This document shows positions 9,865 through 18,032 of a stretch of 64,000 nucleotides of DNA, one piece after another. This stretch comes from Streptomyces echinoruber (GTDB lineage: Bacteria > Actinomycetota > Actinomycetes > Streptomycetales > Streptomycetaceae), in the NCBI RefSeq assembly GCF_014651135.1, contig NZ_BMWH01000004.1, positions 310,001 to 374,000 of the forward strand, given 5' to 3'. A program made the translations under genes and the position numbers. Each line of letters begins with the position of its first letter. Position 1 is the first letter of the stretch. Below the pieces are notes generated by a model that did no database searches, was not told where the DNA came from, and worked only from the letters and a program-made list of their open reading frames with translations.

Positions 9865-10603
9865 CCGCGCCCTTGAGAGTGGTGACCGGGATCAGGCGCA
9901 GGCCCTTGGGCAGTTCGGCGGCGGCGTCCGCGCACTCGGCCTTCGGGACGAGGAAGACGGTGGCGCCGTCGCGGCGGGCGGCCTGGGTCTTCAGGGCCAC
10001 GCCGCCGACCGCGCCGACCCTGCCGTCGGCGGTGATGGTGCCGGTGCCGGCGACGGTGCGGCCGCCGGTGAGGTCGCCGCCGCTGCCGTCGCCGCGGAGC
10101 TTGTCGACGATGCCGAGGGAGAAGAGGAGCCCGGCGCTGGGGCCGCCGACGTCGGCGAGCTTCAGGGTGACCTTGACCTTCCCGCCGTCCATGCCGAGGT
10201 AGCGCAGCGCGGCCCGGGTCGCGGCGTCCTGGGACTGCCGCATCTGCTCGGCGTTGTGCTGCTCGATCTCCTGGACGCTGTCGCCGCTCGGGTAGACCGC
10301 GTCGCGCGGCATCACCGCCTGGTCGGTGCGGAACCAGCCGTCGACCACGTCGCCGAGCGAGACGCGCGCGTCCGGCGCGGTCGCCTCGATCGTCGTCATC
10401 CGCAGTTGCCCGGTCGTCCGGCGCGTGGGCGCGCCCGAGACCGTGATGACCGGGTCGCCCTTGTTCTCGCCGAGCACGTTCGCCGTCATCCCGGGCTGCG
10501 CCACGGAGAACGGCAGCGGTGCGAACAGCGCCGTGGCGACGAGCGCCACGACGGGCAGGGCGCAGACGGCGACGGCTCGGGAGCGGGAGAGGCGAGACAG
10601 CAC
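9812..10603 (-). CDS. Membrane-anchored Lon-like (S16) serine protease
   Basis: The 263-aa protein has a hydrophobic N-terminal anchor (residues 10-30) and a C-terminal Lon-type proteolytic domain. The GGPSAGL motif carries the nucleophile Ser, and the Lys in GGVALKTQAA is the likely dyad partner. It resembles the YlbL/PDZ-S16 secreted protease group of actinobacteria, but I see no clear PDZ domain between anchor and protease. A GTG start at 10603 lacks a clear ribosome site. The 3' end overlaps the Lrp gene on the opposite strand. Confidence 0.8.
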   Translation of the reverse strand: MLSRLSRSRAVAVCALPVVALVATALFAPLPFSVAQPGMTANVLGENKGDPVITVSGAPTRRTTGQLRMTTIEATAPDARVSLGDVVDGWFRTDQAVMPRDAVYPSGDSVQEIEQHNAEQMRQSQDAATRAALRYLGMDGGKVKVTLKLADVGGPSAGLLFSLGIVDKLRGDGSGGDLTGGRTVAGTGTITADGRVGAVGGVALKTQAARRDGATVFLVPKAECADAAAELPKGLRLIPVTTLKGAVNALTALERGKGPVPSC

Positions 10604-10740
10604 GGGAGCAATCTAACGCGAGGGTGACTTACGGCCGGGCGCGCCCCCGGCGCCTCCGGGCCGCTCACCGGCCACTCGCCAGCCACTCGTCGGCAGCTCA
10701 CCGGCCGGGTCCGGCCGGTCGCCCGCCCTCGCCGCTCCCG

Positions 10741-10830
10741 CCGGTCGTGCCGGTCGCGCCGGTCGCGCCGGTCGCGTCGGTCACGCCGGTCCCGCCGGTC
10801 GCATCGGTCACGCCGGTCGCATCGGTCGTG
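10741..10830. repeat. Ten 9-bp tandem repeats
   Basis: Ten units of the form CCGGTCGCG/TCGGTCACG lie between the protease and the IclR gene, ending three bases before the IclR stop codon. They are too short, and lack unique spacers, to be a CRISPR array. Confidence 0.85.
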
Positions 10831-10833
10831 CCG

Positions 10834-11475
10834 TCAGCGCAGTGCCTCCGCCACCTCCCGGGCCGCCTCCACCACCCGCGGGCCGACCCGCTCCGGTACG
10901 GCGTCCGACAGCATCACCACCCCGACGCTGCCCTCGATGCCGGTGACACCGAGCAGCGGCGCCGCGGCGCCGCTCGCGCCGGCCTCCAACTCGCCGTGGG
11001 TGAACGCGTAACCGGGGCCGCTCGGGGACTGCTGCCGGGCCAGCAGGATCGCCTTGCCGGCCGCGCCGCGGTCGAGGGGGTGGCGGAAGCCGGTCCGGTA
11101 GGCGACGTGGTAGTCGGTCCAGGTGGGCTCCACCACGGCGACCGCGAGCGCCTCCGTGCCGTCCACCAGGGTCAGGTGGGCCGTCGCCCCGACGTCCTCG
11201 GCGAGCGACCGCAGCGCCGGCATGGCCGCCTCCCGCACCAGCGGGTGCACCTGGCGGCCCAGGCGGAGCACCCCGAGCCCGACGCGGGCGCGCCCGCCGA
11301 GGTCGCGGCGGACGAGGGAGTGCTGCTCGAGCGTGGCGAGCAGCCGGTACACCACGGTCCGGTTCACGCCCAGTTTGTGGGAAAGCTCGGTGACGGTCAG
11401 CCCGTGGTCCGTATCGGCCAGCAGTTTGAGGACCCGCAGTCCCCGGTCGAGCGTCTGAGAGGTCTCCGCGGTCAC
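10834..11475 (-). CDS. IclR-family transcriptional regulator
   Basis: The 213-aa protein has an N-terminal winged helix (TLDRGLRVLKLLADTDHGLTVTELSHKLGV, NRTVVYRLLATLEQHSLV) and a C-terminal GAF-like effector domain (HLTLVDGTEALAVAVVEP ... HPLDRGAAGKAIL). The domain is somewhat shorter than in classic IclR proteins of 250-260 aa. The GTG at 11475 has GGAGT upstream. The effector is not evident, and no catabolic operon is adjacent. Confidence 0.85.
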   Translation of the reverse strand: MTAETSQTLDRGLRVLKLLADTDHGLTVTELSHKLGVNRTVVYRLLATLEQHSLVRRDLGGRARVGLGVLRLGRQVHPLVREAAMPALRSLAEDVGATAHLTLVDGTEALAVAVVEPTWTDYHVAYRTGFRHPLDRGAAGKAILLARQQSPSGPGYAFTHGELEAGASGAAAPLLGVTGIEGSVGVVMLSDAVPERVGPRVVEAAREVAEALR

Positions 11476-11745
11476 GACGCCCACTCCTTCAGTGGTGAGG
11501 TCGGCGGCCCCTTCGCGGCGGGTGCGTCACCGAGTCCCGTCAGTGACGCGCATCAGAGGCCGCCGATCGGCCGGCGGTCCGGAACGTCCCGGACACAGTC
11601 GCTTCACGGCTGCGCTCCGCGGCGGCGCTGCCACGGGGCGTGTGCGTAGCGGGACAGTAGCGAAGCCGGTTCGCTGAGCGGAAGCCTCCGTCCAGAATCC
11701 GGGCATCTGCGCAAAGGCGTCGGCGGCGTTCGTCCCGATACGTGC

Positions 11746-11779
11746 ACCGCCCCCGGTCCGGGAGGGAGCCGGGGGCGGT
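11746..11779. terminator. Candidate terminator hairpin
   Basis: An 11-bp perfect inverted repeat, ACCGCCCCCGG/CCGGGGGCGGT with a 12-base loop, lies downstream of the helicase gene. There is no T-run, as is common in high-GC genomes. The rest of 11476-11968 contains G-rich low-complexity DNA (GGGGAT repeats at about 11838-11870) and no gene that I can support. Confidence 0.5.
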
Positions 11780-11968
11780 CCGGGACCCGGGTCGGCCGGG
11801 AGACGGCGGACGGACGGGATGCGGGGAGGAAGAAAGGGGGATGGGGATGGGGATGGGGGTGGGGGTGGAGACGGGGACGGAGGCGAGAGACGGGGGAGGA
11901 AGGAGGGGCCGGGGGCGAGGGACGGGGGACGAAGGACGGGACGCGCGGCAGCACCCGTCGGAGCGGCG

Positions 11969-13774
11969 TCACCGCATCCGGGTCGCCCACTCCCGCACCT
12001 TGGCGATGCGCTGCTTGAGCTGCCCGGCGGTGGCCTCCGCGGTGGCGGGGCCGCCGCACACGCGGCGCAGCTCGGTGTGGATGACGCCGTGCGGCTTGCC
12101 GCTCTGGTGGGAGTAGGCGCCGACGAGGGAGTTGAGCTGGCGGCGCAGCTCCATCATCTCCTTGTGGCTGACCACCGGGCGCCGCTCGGCGGGCAGTTCC
12201 AGCAGGTCGGCCTCCTCGGCGGGCTTTTTGCGGCTGTGCGCGATCTGCCGGGCCTGCCGCTTCTGCAGCAGCAGCTGCACCTGCTCGGGTTCGAGGAGGC
12301 CGGGGATGCCGAGGTAGTCCTGCTCCTCCTCGCTGCCGGGGTGGGCCTGCATGCCGAACTCGGCGCCGTTGTACATGACCCGGTCGAAGACCGCGTCCGA
12401 CTCCAGCGCCTCGAAGGGCAGCATGTCCTGTTCGCCGGTGTCCTCGTCCTGCTGCTTGTTCGCCTCCTCCATCTCCTTCTCGGACTCGGCGTACGGGTCC
12501 TCCTCGCCGCCCTTCTTCGGCTTGTCGAGGACGTGGTCGCGTTCCTTCTCCATCTCGTTGGCGAAGGACAGCAGGTCCGGGACGGTGGGCAGGAACACGG
12601 ACGCGGTCTCGCCGCGCCGCCGGGAGCGGACGAAGCGGCCGACGGCCTGCGCGAAGAACAGCGGGGTGGAGATGGTCGTCGCGTACACGCCCACGGCGAG
12701 GCGGGGCACGTCGACGCCCTCGGACACCATGCGGACGGCGACCATCCACCGCTCGTCGCCCGCGCTGAACTCGTCGATCTTCTTCGACGCGCCGGCGTCG
12801 TCGGAGAGCACCACGGTGGCCTTGTGGCCGGTGATCTCGCGCAGCAGCTTGGCGTAGGCGCGGGCGGAGTCCTGGTCGGAGGCGATGACCAGGCCGCCGG
12901 CGTCCGGGATGGCCTTGCGGACCTCGGTGAGCCGCTGGTCGGCGGCGCGCAGCACGGCCGGCATCCACTCGCCGCGCGGGTCGAGCGCGGTGCGCCAGGC
13001 CTGGCTGATGGCGTCCTTCGTCATCGGCTCGCCGAGCTTGGCCGAGACCTCGTCGCCGGCCTTGGTGCGCCAGCGCATGTTGCCGCTGTAGGAGAGGAAG
13101 ATGACCGGGCGCACCACGCCGTCGGCGAGCGCGTTGCCGTAGCCGTAGGTGTAGTCGGCGGCCGAGCGCCGGATGCCGTCCGGGCCCTCCTCGTACGTCA
13201 CGAAGGGGATGGGGTTGGTGTCGGAGCGGAACGGCGTACCGGTGAGCGCCAGGCGGCGCGTGGCCGGCTCGAACGCCTCCAGGCAGGCCTCGCCCCAGGA
13301 CTTGGTGTCGCCGGCGTGGTGGATCTCGTCCAGGATGACGAGGGTCTTGCGCTGCTCCACGCGGTTGCGGTGCAGCATGGGCCGCACGCCGACACCGGCG
13401 TACGTCACGGCGACCCCGTCGTACTCCCGGCCGAGCGGACCCGCGCTGTACTCCGGGTCCAGCTTGATCCCTATCCGCGCGGCCGCCTCCGCCCACTGCT
13501 TCTTCAGGTGCTCGGTGGGCGCGACCACGGTGACCTGCTGCACGACGTGGTGGTGCAGCAGCCAGGACGCGAGCGTCAGCGCGAAGGTCGTCTTGCCGGC
13601 GCCGGGGGTGGCGACCGCCAGGAAGTCGCGCGGCTGCTCCTGGAGGTACTTCTCCATCGCCGCCTGCTGCCACGCCCTGAGCTTGCTGGCCGTACCCCAC
13701 GGGGCGCGGCCGGGGAAGGCGGGCGACAGGTGGTGCGAGTGGGAGGTGCTGGAGCTGGCGGCTGTGGTAGTCAC
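11969..13774 (-). CDS. DEAD/DEAH-box (SF2) helicase
   Basis: The 601-aa protein carries superfamily 2 motifs in order. These are an RAWQQAAMEKYL entry region, Walker A (ATPGAGKTTFAL), VVAPTEHL, the DEIHH Walker B, LTGTPFRSD, and in the second RecA lobe VSEGVDVPRLAVGVYAT and QAVGRFVR. This resembles the UvrB/ResIII-like helicases conserved in streptomycetes; the exact role is unknown. The GTG at 13774 has GGAG close upstream; an in-frame start at 13825 is the alternative. The C-terminal 180 residues are charged and helical. Confidence 0.88.
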   Translation of the reverse strand: MTTTAASSSTSHSHHLSPAFPGRAPWGTASKLRAWQQAAMEKYLQEQPRDFLAVATPGAGKTTFALTLASWLLHHHVVQQVTVVAPTEHLKKQWAEAAARIGIKLDPEYSAGPLGREYDGVAVTYAGVGVRPMLHRNRVEQRKTLVILDEIHHAGDTKSWGEACLEAFEPATRRLALTGTPFRSDTNPIPFVTYEEGPDGIRRSAADYTYGYGNALADGVVRPVIFLSYSGNMRWRTKAGDEVSAKLGEPMTKDAISQAWRTALDPRGEWMPAVLRAADQRLTEVRKAIPDAGGLVIASDQDSARAYAKLLREITGHKATVVLSDDAGASKKIDEFSAGDERWMVAVRMVSEGVDVPRLAVGVYATTISTPLFFAQAVGRFVRSRRRGETASVFLPTVPDLLSFANEMEKERDHVLDKPKKGGEEDPYAESEKEMEEANKQQDEDTGEQDMLPFEALESDAVFDRVMYNGAEFGMQAHPGSEEEQDYLGIPGLLEPEQVQLLLQKRQARQIAHSRKKPAEEADLLELPAERRPVVSHKEMMELRRQLNSLVGAYSHQSGKPHGVIHTELRRVCGGPATAEATAGQLKQRIAKVREWATRMR

Positions 13775-13905
13775 GGTCTCCGTGTGGGGTCGGTGGTCGT
13801 CGGCTGCGTATGACAACCGGGCCACCCTACCGGTGCCGGATGTCCCCCATGAGAGTGACGAGACCTGGGACGACTCGGAATGCGACGGGGGTCACAGTCG
13901 GCGGG

Positions 13906-14277
13906 TCAGCGTGCGAACCGGGGGAGCCGGGCGGCGATCCCGGGTACGTCGAGTGCGCCCTGGCAGACGTCCAGTACGAACCGCTCGGCCTCGTCCACGT
14001 CGAACTCCGCGTCCAGCGGGTGCCCGTTCAGGTGCAGGAAGACCCAGGTCGCGTACCAGGCGAGGCGCTTGTTGCCGTCGACCAGCGCGCGATTGCGGGC
14101 GATCGACTCCATGAGGGCGGCCGCCTTCTGCCACACGTCGGGATAGGCGTCCTGCCCGAAGACACTGGACTGCGGGCGGGCGAGGGCCGAGTCCAGCAGG
14201 CCGTAGTCCCGGACCTCGCGCGTGCCCAGCCGCTCCGCGAGGTTCAGCAGTTCGGCCAGGGTGAGGTAGCGGGGCAC
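13906..14277 (-). CDS. Doc/Fic-family toxin (death-on-curing type)
   Basis: The 123-aa protein has the Doc fold: LTLAELLNLAERLG at the N-terminus, LLDSALARPQSSVFGQ, and the Fic active-site region RALVDGNKRLAW. The family pattern is HxFx(D/E)xNKR; here the first position is Arg instead of the catalytic His, while D-G-N-K-R is intact. The GTG start shares one base with the stop of the upstream antitoxin (TAGTG), so translation is probably coupled. Doc toxins phosphorylate EF-Tu; activity here is doubtful because of the His change. Confidence 0.88.
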   Translation of the reverse strand: MPRYLTLAELLNLAERLGTREVRDYGLLDSALARPQSSVFGQDAYPDVWQKAAALMESIARNRALVDGNKRLAWYATWVFLHLNGHPLDAEFDVDEAERFVLDVCQGALDVPGIAARLPRFAR

Positions 14278-14474
14278 TAGGCGAGCCTCCGGTTCAGCTC
14301 CTCACTCGCCCTGAGCACGTGCTCCGCCGCCTCGTCGAAGAGGCGCGCATGTTCGTCGACCGCCCTCATCACCGCGTCGTGGACGAAGGACTGCATGCTG
14401 CGGCCCTCCGCCTCGGCGCGCTCGCGAAGGGCGGTCAGCTCTTCCTCGGTGAAGCGGACGTTCAGACCTGCCAT
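14277..14474 (-). CDS. Ribbon-helix-helix antitoxin
   Basis: The 65-aa protein begins with the typical RHH strand LNVRFTEEE, followed by two helices (LTALRERAEAEGRSMQSFVHDAVMRAV) and an acidic/helical C-terminus that would contact the toxin. It lies directly upstream of the Doc-like toxin with a one-base overlap, the standard antitoxin-first order. It probably represses its own operon. Confidence 0.85.
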   Translation of the reverse strand: MAGLNVRFTEEELTALRERAEAEGRSMQSFVHDAVMRAVDEHARLFDEAAEHVLRASEELNRRLA

Positions 14475-14507
14475 GTCTCGCACGGTACCGCGTGGTACCA
14501 CCCGGTG

Positions 14508-15815
14508 TCAGCGCGTTCCGCGTTCCCGCACCCGCGTCGCCACCCACGCCCCCGCCAGGGCCACCGCCGCCGTCGGCAGGAACACCGCGGCGAACGCGCC
14601 CGGGTGGGAGCCGGCGGAGGCCGCGGCCGCGGCCGGGGTGACCGTGCCGCCGCCGAGGGCGGCGAAGGCGGCGCCGGTGGCGGCGAGGAGCAGGACGTTG
14701 GACAGGCCGTCGGAGATCTGCAGCGCCGCCGAGTGGGCGCCGGCCTCCTCCGGGGCGGACAGCTTCAGCACCAGCACGCTCGTGGAGGAGATCACCAGCC
14801 CCATCCCGAAGCACCCGACGGCCCACGCCACGGCGACGGTCCACACCGGCACCGCGGGCAGCAGCACGCCCGGCACGGTCGCGATCGCCGCGGTGACCAG
14901 CAGCATCCCCACCGCCATCAGCCACTCCCGGTACGGCTGCACGCGCGGCCGGGCCTGCACCCAGGAGGCCAGCGCCCAGGTGCTGCCGCCCGCGGCCAGC
15001 GACAGTCCGGCGAACGTCGGGCTCACCCCGCGCTGCGTCACCAGCATCAGCGGGATGAAGGACTCCGCGGCGATGAACGACCCCGCCGCCAGCCCCCGCA
15101 GCAGCACCACCGACGGCAGCCCGCGCGCCGCCCGGTGAGTGCCGCGCGGCAGCAGCGCCAGCGCGGCCGGAGCGAGCAGCGCGGCACCCGCCGCGGCCGG
15201 TACCAGCGACACCCACCGCAGGTCCTGCGCGGCGTACTGCAGCAGCCCGGCACCGAACGAGACGCCGAGGGCGAGCCGGATCCGGCGGCCGCCGGCCTGT
15301 GCGGCGGCACCGGCTCCCGGCGTCACCGGGCCGGCCGCCCGCCGCCGTATCTGCGGCAGCGCGAGCGCCAGCGGGAACACCACCAGCACCGGGATGCCGA
15401 CGAACACCCAGCGCCAGCCGAGGTGTTCGGTCACCGCGCCCGCGGCCAGCGGCCCGACCACGGACGGCAGCACCCAGGCCGCCGCGAACGCCGCCATGAT
15501 CGACGCCCGCAGCCGCTCCGGATAGGCGCGGCCCACCACGACGTACAGGGCGACGATCAGCAGCCCGCCGCCGAGCCCCTGCACGGCCCGCCCCACGATG
15601 AACAGCCACATCGCGCCCGCCGTGCCCGACAGCAGCAGTCCCGCCGCGAACGCCCCGATCCCGCAGGTCAGCGCCCCCAGCGGGCCCCGCCGGTCGGACC
15701 ACTGCCCGGCGAGCACCATGCCGAACAGGCTCGTGGTGAAGTACCCCGAGAACGCGAACGCGTACAGCGGCACCCCGTGCAGCTCCCGCGCTGCCACCGG
15801 CATGACCGTGCCCAT
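14508..15815 (-). pseudogene. MFS transporter, C-terminal part, cut by the prophage
   Basis: From residue 4 the 435-codon frame matches a drug-efflux-type MFS protein: MPVAARELHGVPLYAFAFSG, GQWSDRRGPLG, the GRAVQGLGGG motif, and about eleven further hydrophobic segments. It lacks the first cytoplasmic segment and most of TM1; these 52 codons lie at 56,702-56,856 on the same strand. The apparent ATG at 15,815 is created at the junction: the phage supplies ...CTA and the core supplies TGGGCAC. No ribosome site precedes it. Joining both parts gives 484 codons. Probably non-functional in the lysogen. Confidence 0.9.
15808..15814. other. attL core (GTGCCCA)
   Basis: The plus strand reads GCATGACC-GTGCCCA-TAGTCGG. 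To the left is the MFS coding sequence, to the right phage DNA. The matching attR is at 56,702-56,708. The core was identified because removing everything between the two copies restores the MFS reading frame exactly. Confidence 0.88.
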
Positions 15816-15856
15816 AGTCGGTTTGTGACACCACGTTCGAGGGCCGCCGGTCCCGC

Positions 15857-15952
15857 TCAGCAGGTGCAGTTCGCGATACCCCAGATCAGTGCGCCAGCCA
15901 GTACGGCCAGCACAGTCAGGTAGAGGATCATCATGCGGCGGCGACGGTCCAT
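15857..15952 (-). CDS. 31-aa single-helix membrane peptide
   Basis: The sequence encodes a short peptide with a basic start (MDRRRRMM), one hydrophobic helix and an NCTC end. Its ATG overlaps the stop codon of the upstream Zn-rich gene by one base (TGATG), which argues for translation in that operon. Function unknown. Confidence 0.55.
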   Translation of the reverse strand: MDRRRRMMILYLTVLAVLAGALIWGIANCTC

Positions 15953-16431
15953 CACGGCGCCCTCCTTGCCGACCGCTGGCAGTCGGTCACGTGCCGATAG
16001 GTCAGGTAGACGCCCGACATGCCCTCGAACACCACGGGCGCGGACCGCCGGGCCCAGGAGATGATCTGCTTGCAGCCGGCGCAGACGGGCGGCGTCTTGC
16101 CGGCCATCTGCCGGGCGTCGAGGTGCGCCAGGCGCAGCCGGTCACCGTCGCTGCACAGCTGTCCGGACGGGCAGTCGGCGCACAGCTCCCAGTGGTTGGC
16201 CCACGTGAAGTAGGTCCGCAGGCTGCGGATGCGCGCACGCCTGCAGGATGCGCAGGCGTGTGGGGTGTAGCCGTCGCCGACGCACCCGAGGTCGACCATC
16301 TCGCGGCCCGCGGCCGGGGTGGAGCACCACAGGCAGACCTCGCCGGTGCGTTGCGCCGGCTCGAGCTCGCGGGCTGCGGGGACTTCGTGGATGAGGAGCA
16401 TGGTCCTGGTGATCGCGTCGTCGTCTCTCAC
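15952..16431 (-). CDS. Cys-rich putative zinc-binding protein, 159 aa
   Basis: Several CxxC pairs are visible (CLWC, CASC, CADC, CAGC), suggesting two or more zinc ribbons. No named family is recognised. The GTG start overlaps the stop of the upstream gene (GTGA) and the 3' end overlaps the 31-aa peptide, so the three form one operon. Similar Cys-rich genes occur beside XRE-DUF5753 regulators in streptomycetes, from my recollection of such loci. Confidence 0.6.
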   Translation of the reverse strand: MRDDDAITRTMLLIHEVPAARELEPAQRTGEVCLWCSTPAAGREMVDLGCVGDGYTPHACASCRRARIRSLRTYFTWANHWELCADCPSGQLCSDGDRLRLAHLDARQMAGKTPPVCAGCKQIISWARRSAPVVFEGMSGVYLTYRHVTDCQRSARRAP

Positions 16432-17006
16432 GCGTCGGCCTCCGCGGCGGCCAGGCGGCGCATGCCGTGGGCGATCAGGTCGGCGACGCGTTGGGGCTCG
16501 CACAGCTCCCCCGGTGACGGCATCGGCACCGCCCAGTACGACTGCCAGGTCGTCATCTCCAGCGCGTCCACCCGCGGTACGCCCAGGTAGGTGCCGCGGC
16601 TGAGGCACTCCACTCCTGCCCGGGCCAGGACGGCGGCCGCCGGGGCGAGCCGCCGCGGCGCGGAGGCCGGCACCAGCGCGTAGTAGCGCCGGCTCCTCGG
16701 GTCACAGATGACGGGGCCGCCGTCCAGGGTGTGGTCCAGGACCTCGTTGGCGCACTGCCGGTGACCGCAGGCAGCGATGGCGTCCACCAGGTCGTAGGGG
16801 ATCCGCACGGCGGAGAGCAGTGTGCCCAGCGGCAGCAGCGCCACCCCGTCCGGCTCGCTCCACTCGCGGCGGACGTCCTCGGGCGAGGGGTGGGCGGACT
16901 GCAGCCAGTGGGAGACGGCCAGGCGGCGGTCCGCGGCGGTGTGCACCAGCGTATCGGGTGCGGATTCGACAAGGCGTAGTGCAGGAGTTCCGGTGCTGGT
17001 GTTCAA
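16428..17006 (-). CDS. Hypothetical protein resembling primase-polymerase N-domains, 192 aa
   Basis: The protein shows features of the actinobacterial proteins often listed as bifunctional primase/polymerase-like or hypothetical: AVSHWLQSAHPSPEDVRREW, GVALLPLGTLLSAV, GGPVICDPRSRRYYALVP and SYWAVPMPSPGELC. No catalytic acidic triad is evident, so enzyme activity is not claimed. The start is a TTG at 17,006 preceded by GGAGG with seven-base spacing. It is divergent from the 86-aa/DUF6879/XRE operon, with two matching inverted sites between them. Confidence 0.55.
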   Translation of the reverse strand: MNTSTGTPALRLVESAPDTLVHTAADRRLAVSHWLQSAHPSPEDVRREWSEPDGVALLPLGTLLSAVRIPYDLVDAIAACGHRQCANEVLDHTLDGGPVICDPRSRRYYALVPASAPRRLAPAAAVLARAGVECLSRGTYLGVPRVDALEMTTWQSYWAVPMPSPGELCEPQRVADLIAHGMRRLAAAEADA

Positions 17007-17125
17007 CCTCGAGCCTCCGTGGTGTGGGTCCTGCCCGGTATCGAGGCGCGGCTGTGCGCGGGCAGAGAGTGGGTACTGCCGCTGCTCACGACGCTATGGA
17101 CGTGATGTGCAGCACAGCCACGGAT

Positions 17126-17227
17126 GTGCAGAAGTTTGCACGCACATCACCCGTAAGGAGGCATCGGCCGTTTCGCGCCCTTGACCACTTTGAGCACTTG
17201 GCAGGAAGGTGGTGCAAACATCTGCAC
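17126..17227. promoter_or_regulatory. Twin 16-bp operator candidates in a divergent promoter region
   Basis: GTGCAGAAGTTTGCAC at 17,126-17,141 and GTGCAAACATCTGCAC at 17,212-17,227 are each imperfect palindromes. They are reverse complements of each other except for one base. They flank the space between the leftward and rightward cargo operons, the expected place for binding sites of the XRE regulator encoded at 18,033. Confidence 0.5.
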
Positions 17228-17248
17228 AGATCGTGGATGGAGAGTGCT

Positions 17249-17509
17249 GTGCCACTACTGTTCATCGGGATCGATCCCGAGACCGGGACGGACAAGAGCC
17301 CTACCGTGTGGGTCGACCAGGAGAAGAAGGAACTCGTCCTCCAGGGCTACAAGCCGAACGAGGACCTCGAAGCGGAGTGCGCGGCCTTCGAGGTTCCGGG
17401 ACACGCCAAGGGCATCCCGGACGACGAGGCCGTGATCCGCATTCCGGCCAGGATGGTGCAGATGATCAGGGAGGCGTGCGATGTCCTCGAACGAGCCGAC
17501 GTTCGCTGA
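17249..17509 (+). CDS. Small conserved actinobacterial protein upstream of DUF6879, 86 aa
   Basis: The protein begins PLLFIGIDPETGTDKSPTVWV and ends IPARMVQMIREACD. Comparable small proteins usually precede a DUF6879 gene and an XRE gene in streptomycetes. The GTG at 17,249 has GGAGAG six bases upstream; an ATG at 17,237 is possible. It overlaps the next gene by 29 bases. Function unknown. Confidence 0.65.
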   Translation: MPLLFIGIDPETGTDKSPTVWVDQEKKELVLQGYKPNEDLEAECAAFEVPGHAKGIPDDEAVIRIPARMVQMIREACDVLERADVR

Positions 17510-18008
17510 GCTCATGGCCAGCTGCACCAGCCAGGCCGTGCACCTCGAGATGCGCGACTCCTACAGCGTGGATGAGGAGGCGGCCGACTTCCAGGCGTGG
17601 CTGCGTACTGGCTGGCGCGACACGGACCCGGCATCTCCGTACTGGGCACCGTGGGTGGGGCTCGTCTCCGACGCGGTCGCGCGCGGCGTCGTCGTGCGGC
17701 GGGCCCGTGTCGTCTCCGAGCCGGTGAGCGCCTACATCCGGTACGAGCACGCCGGGACCGTGGTGAATCTGGGCGCCGGTGAGCAGGTGCGGTGGCTGCC
17801 CCGGCGGCGCGCGTCGAACATCGCCTTGCCCGGCAACGACTTCTGGCTGTTCGACAACCGGCTGATCCGGTGGAACCACTTCTCCGGCGACGGCGCATGG
17901 ACCGGTCAGGAGCTCTCCGACGATCCGGCGGCCGCCAAGCTGTGCGCGGAGGCGTTCGAGGCAGTGTGGGCGAGGGCGGTTCCGCACGACCAGTACGAGA
18001 TCCAGTAG
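17481..18008 (+). CDS. DUF6879-family protein
   Basis: The 175-aa protein has the DUF6879 pattern: FAELMASCTSQAVHLEMRDSY, DFQAWLRTG, RGVVVRRARVVSEPVSAYIRYEH, VRWLPRRRAS, FWLFDN and WNHFSGDG. The domain's function is unknown; it is usually found beside XRE-DUF5753 regulators, a context likened to toxin-antitoxin pairs. GGAGG lies six bases before the ATG. It is followed 24 bases later by the XRE gene. Confidence 0.75.
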   Translation: MSSNEPTFAELMASCTSQAVHLEMRDSYSVDEEAADFQAWLRTGWRDTDPASPYWAPWVGLVSDAVARGVVVRRARVVSEPVSAYIRYEHAGTVVNLGAGEQVRWLPRRRASNIALPGNDFWLFDNRLIRWNHFSGDGAWTGQELSDDPAAAKLCAEAFEAVWARAVPHDQYEIQ

Positions 18009-18032
18009 TACGACCCACCGGTAGGCCAGCTC

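Noticed and set aside
10741..10830. Possible CRISPR-like array
   Set aside because: Units are only 9 bp, directly tandem without spacers; simple repeats.
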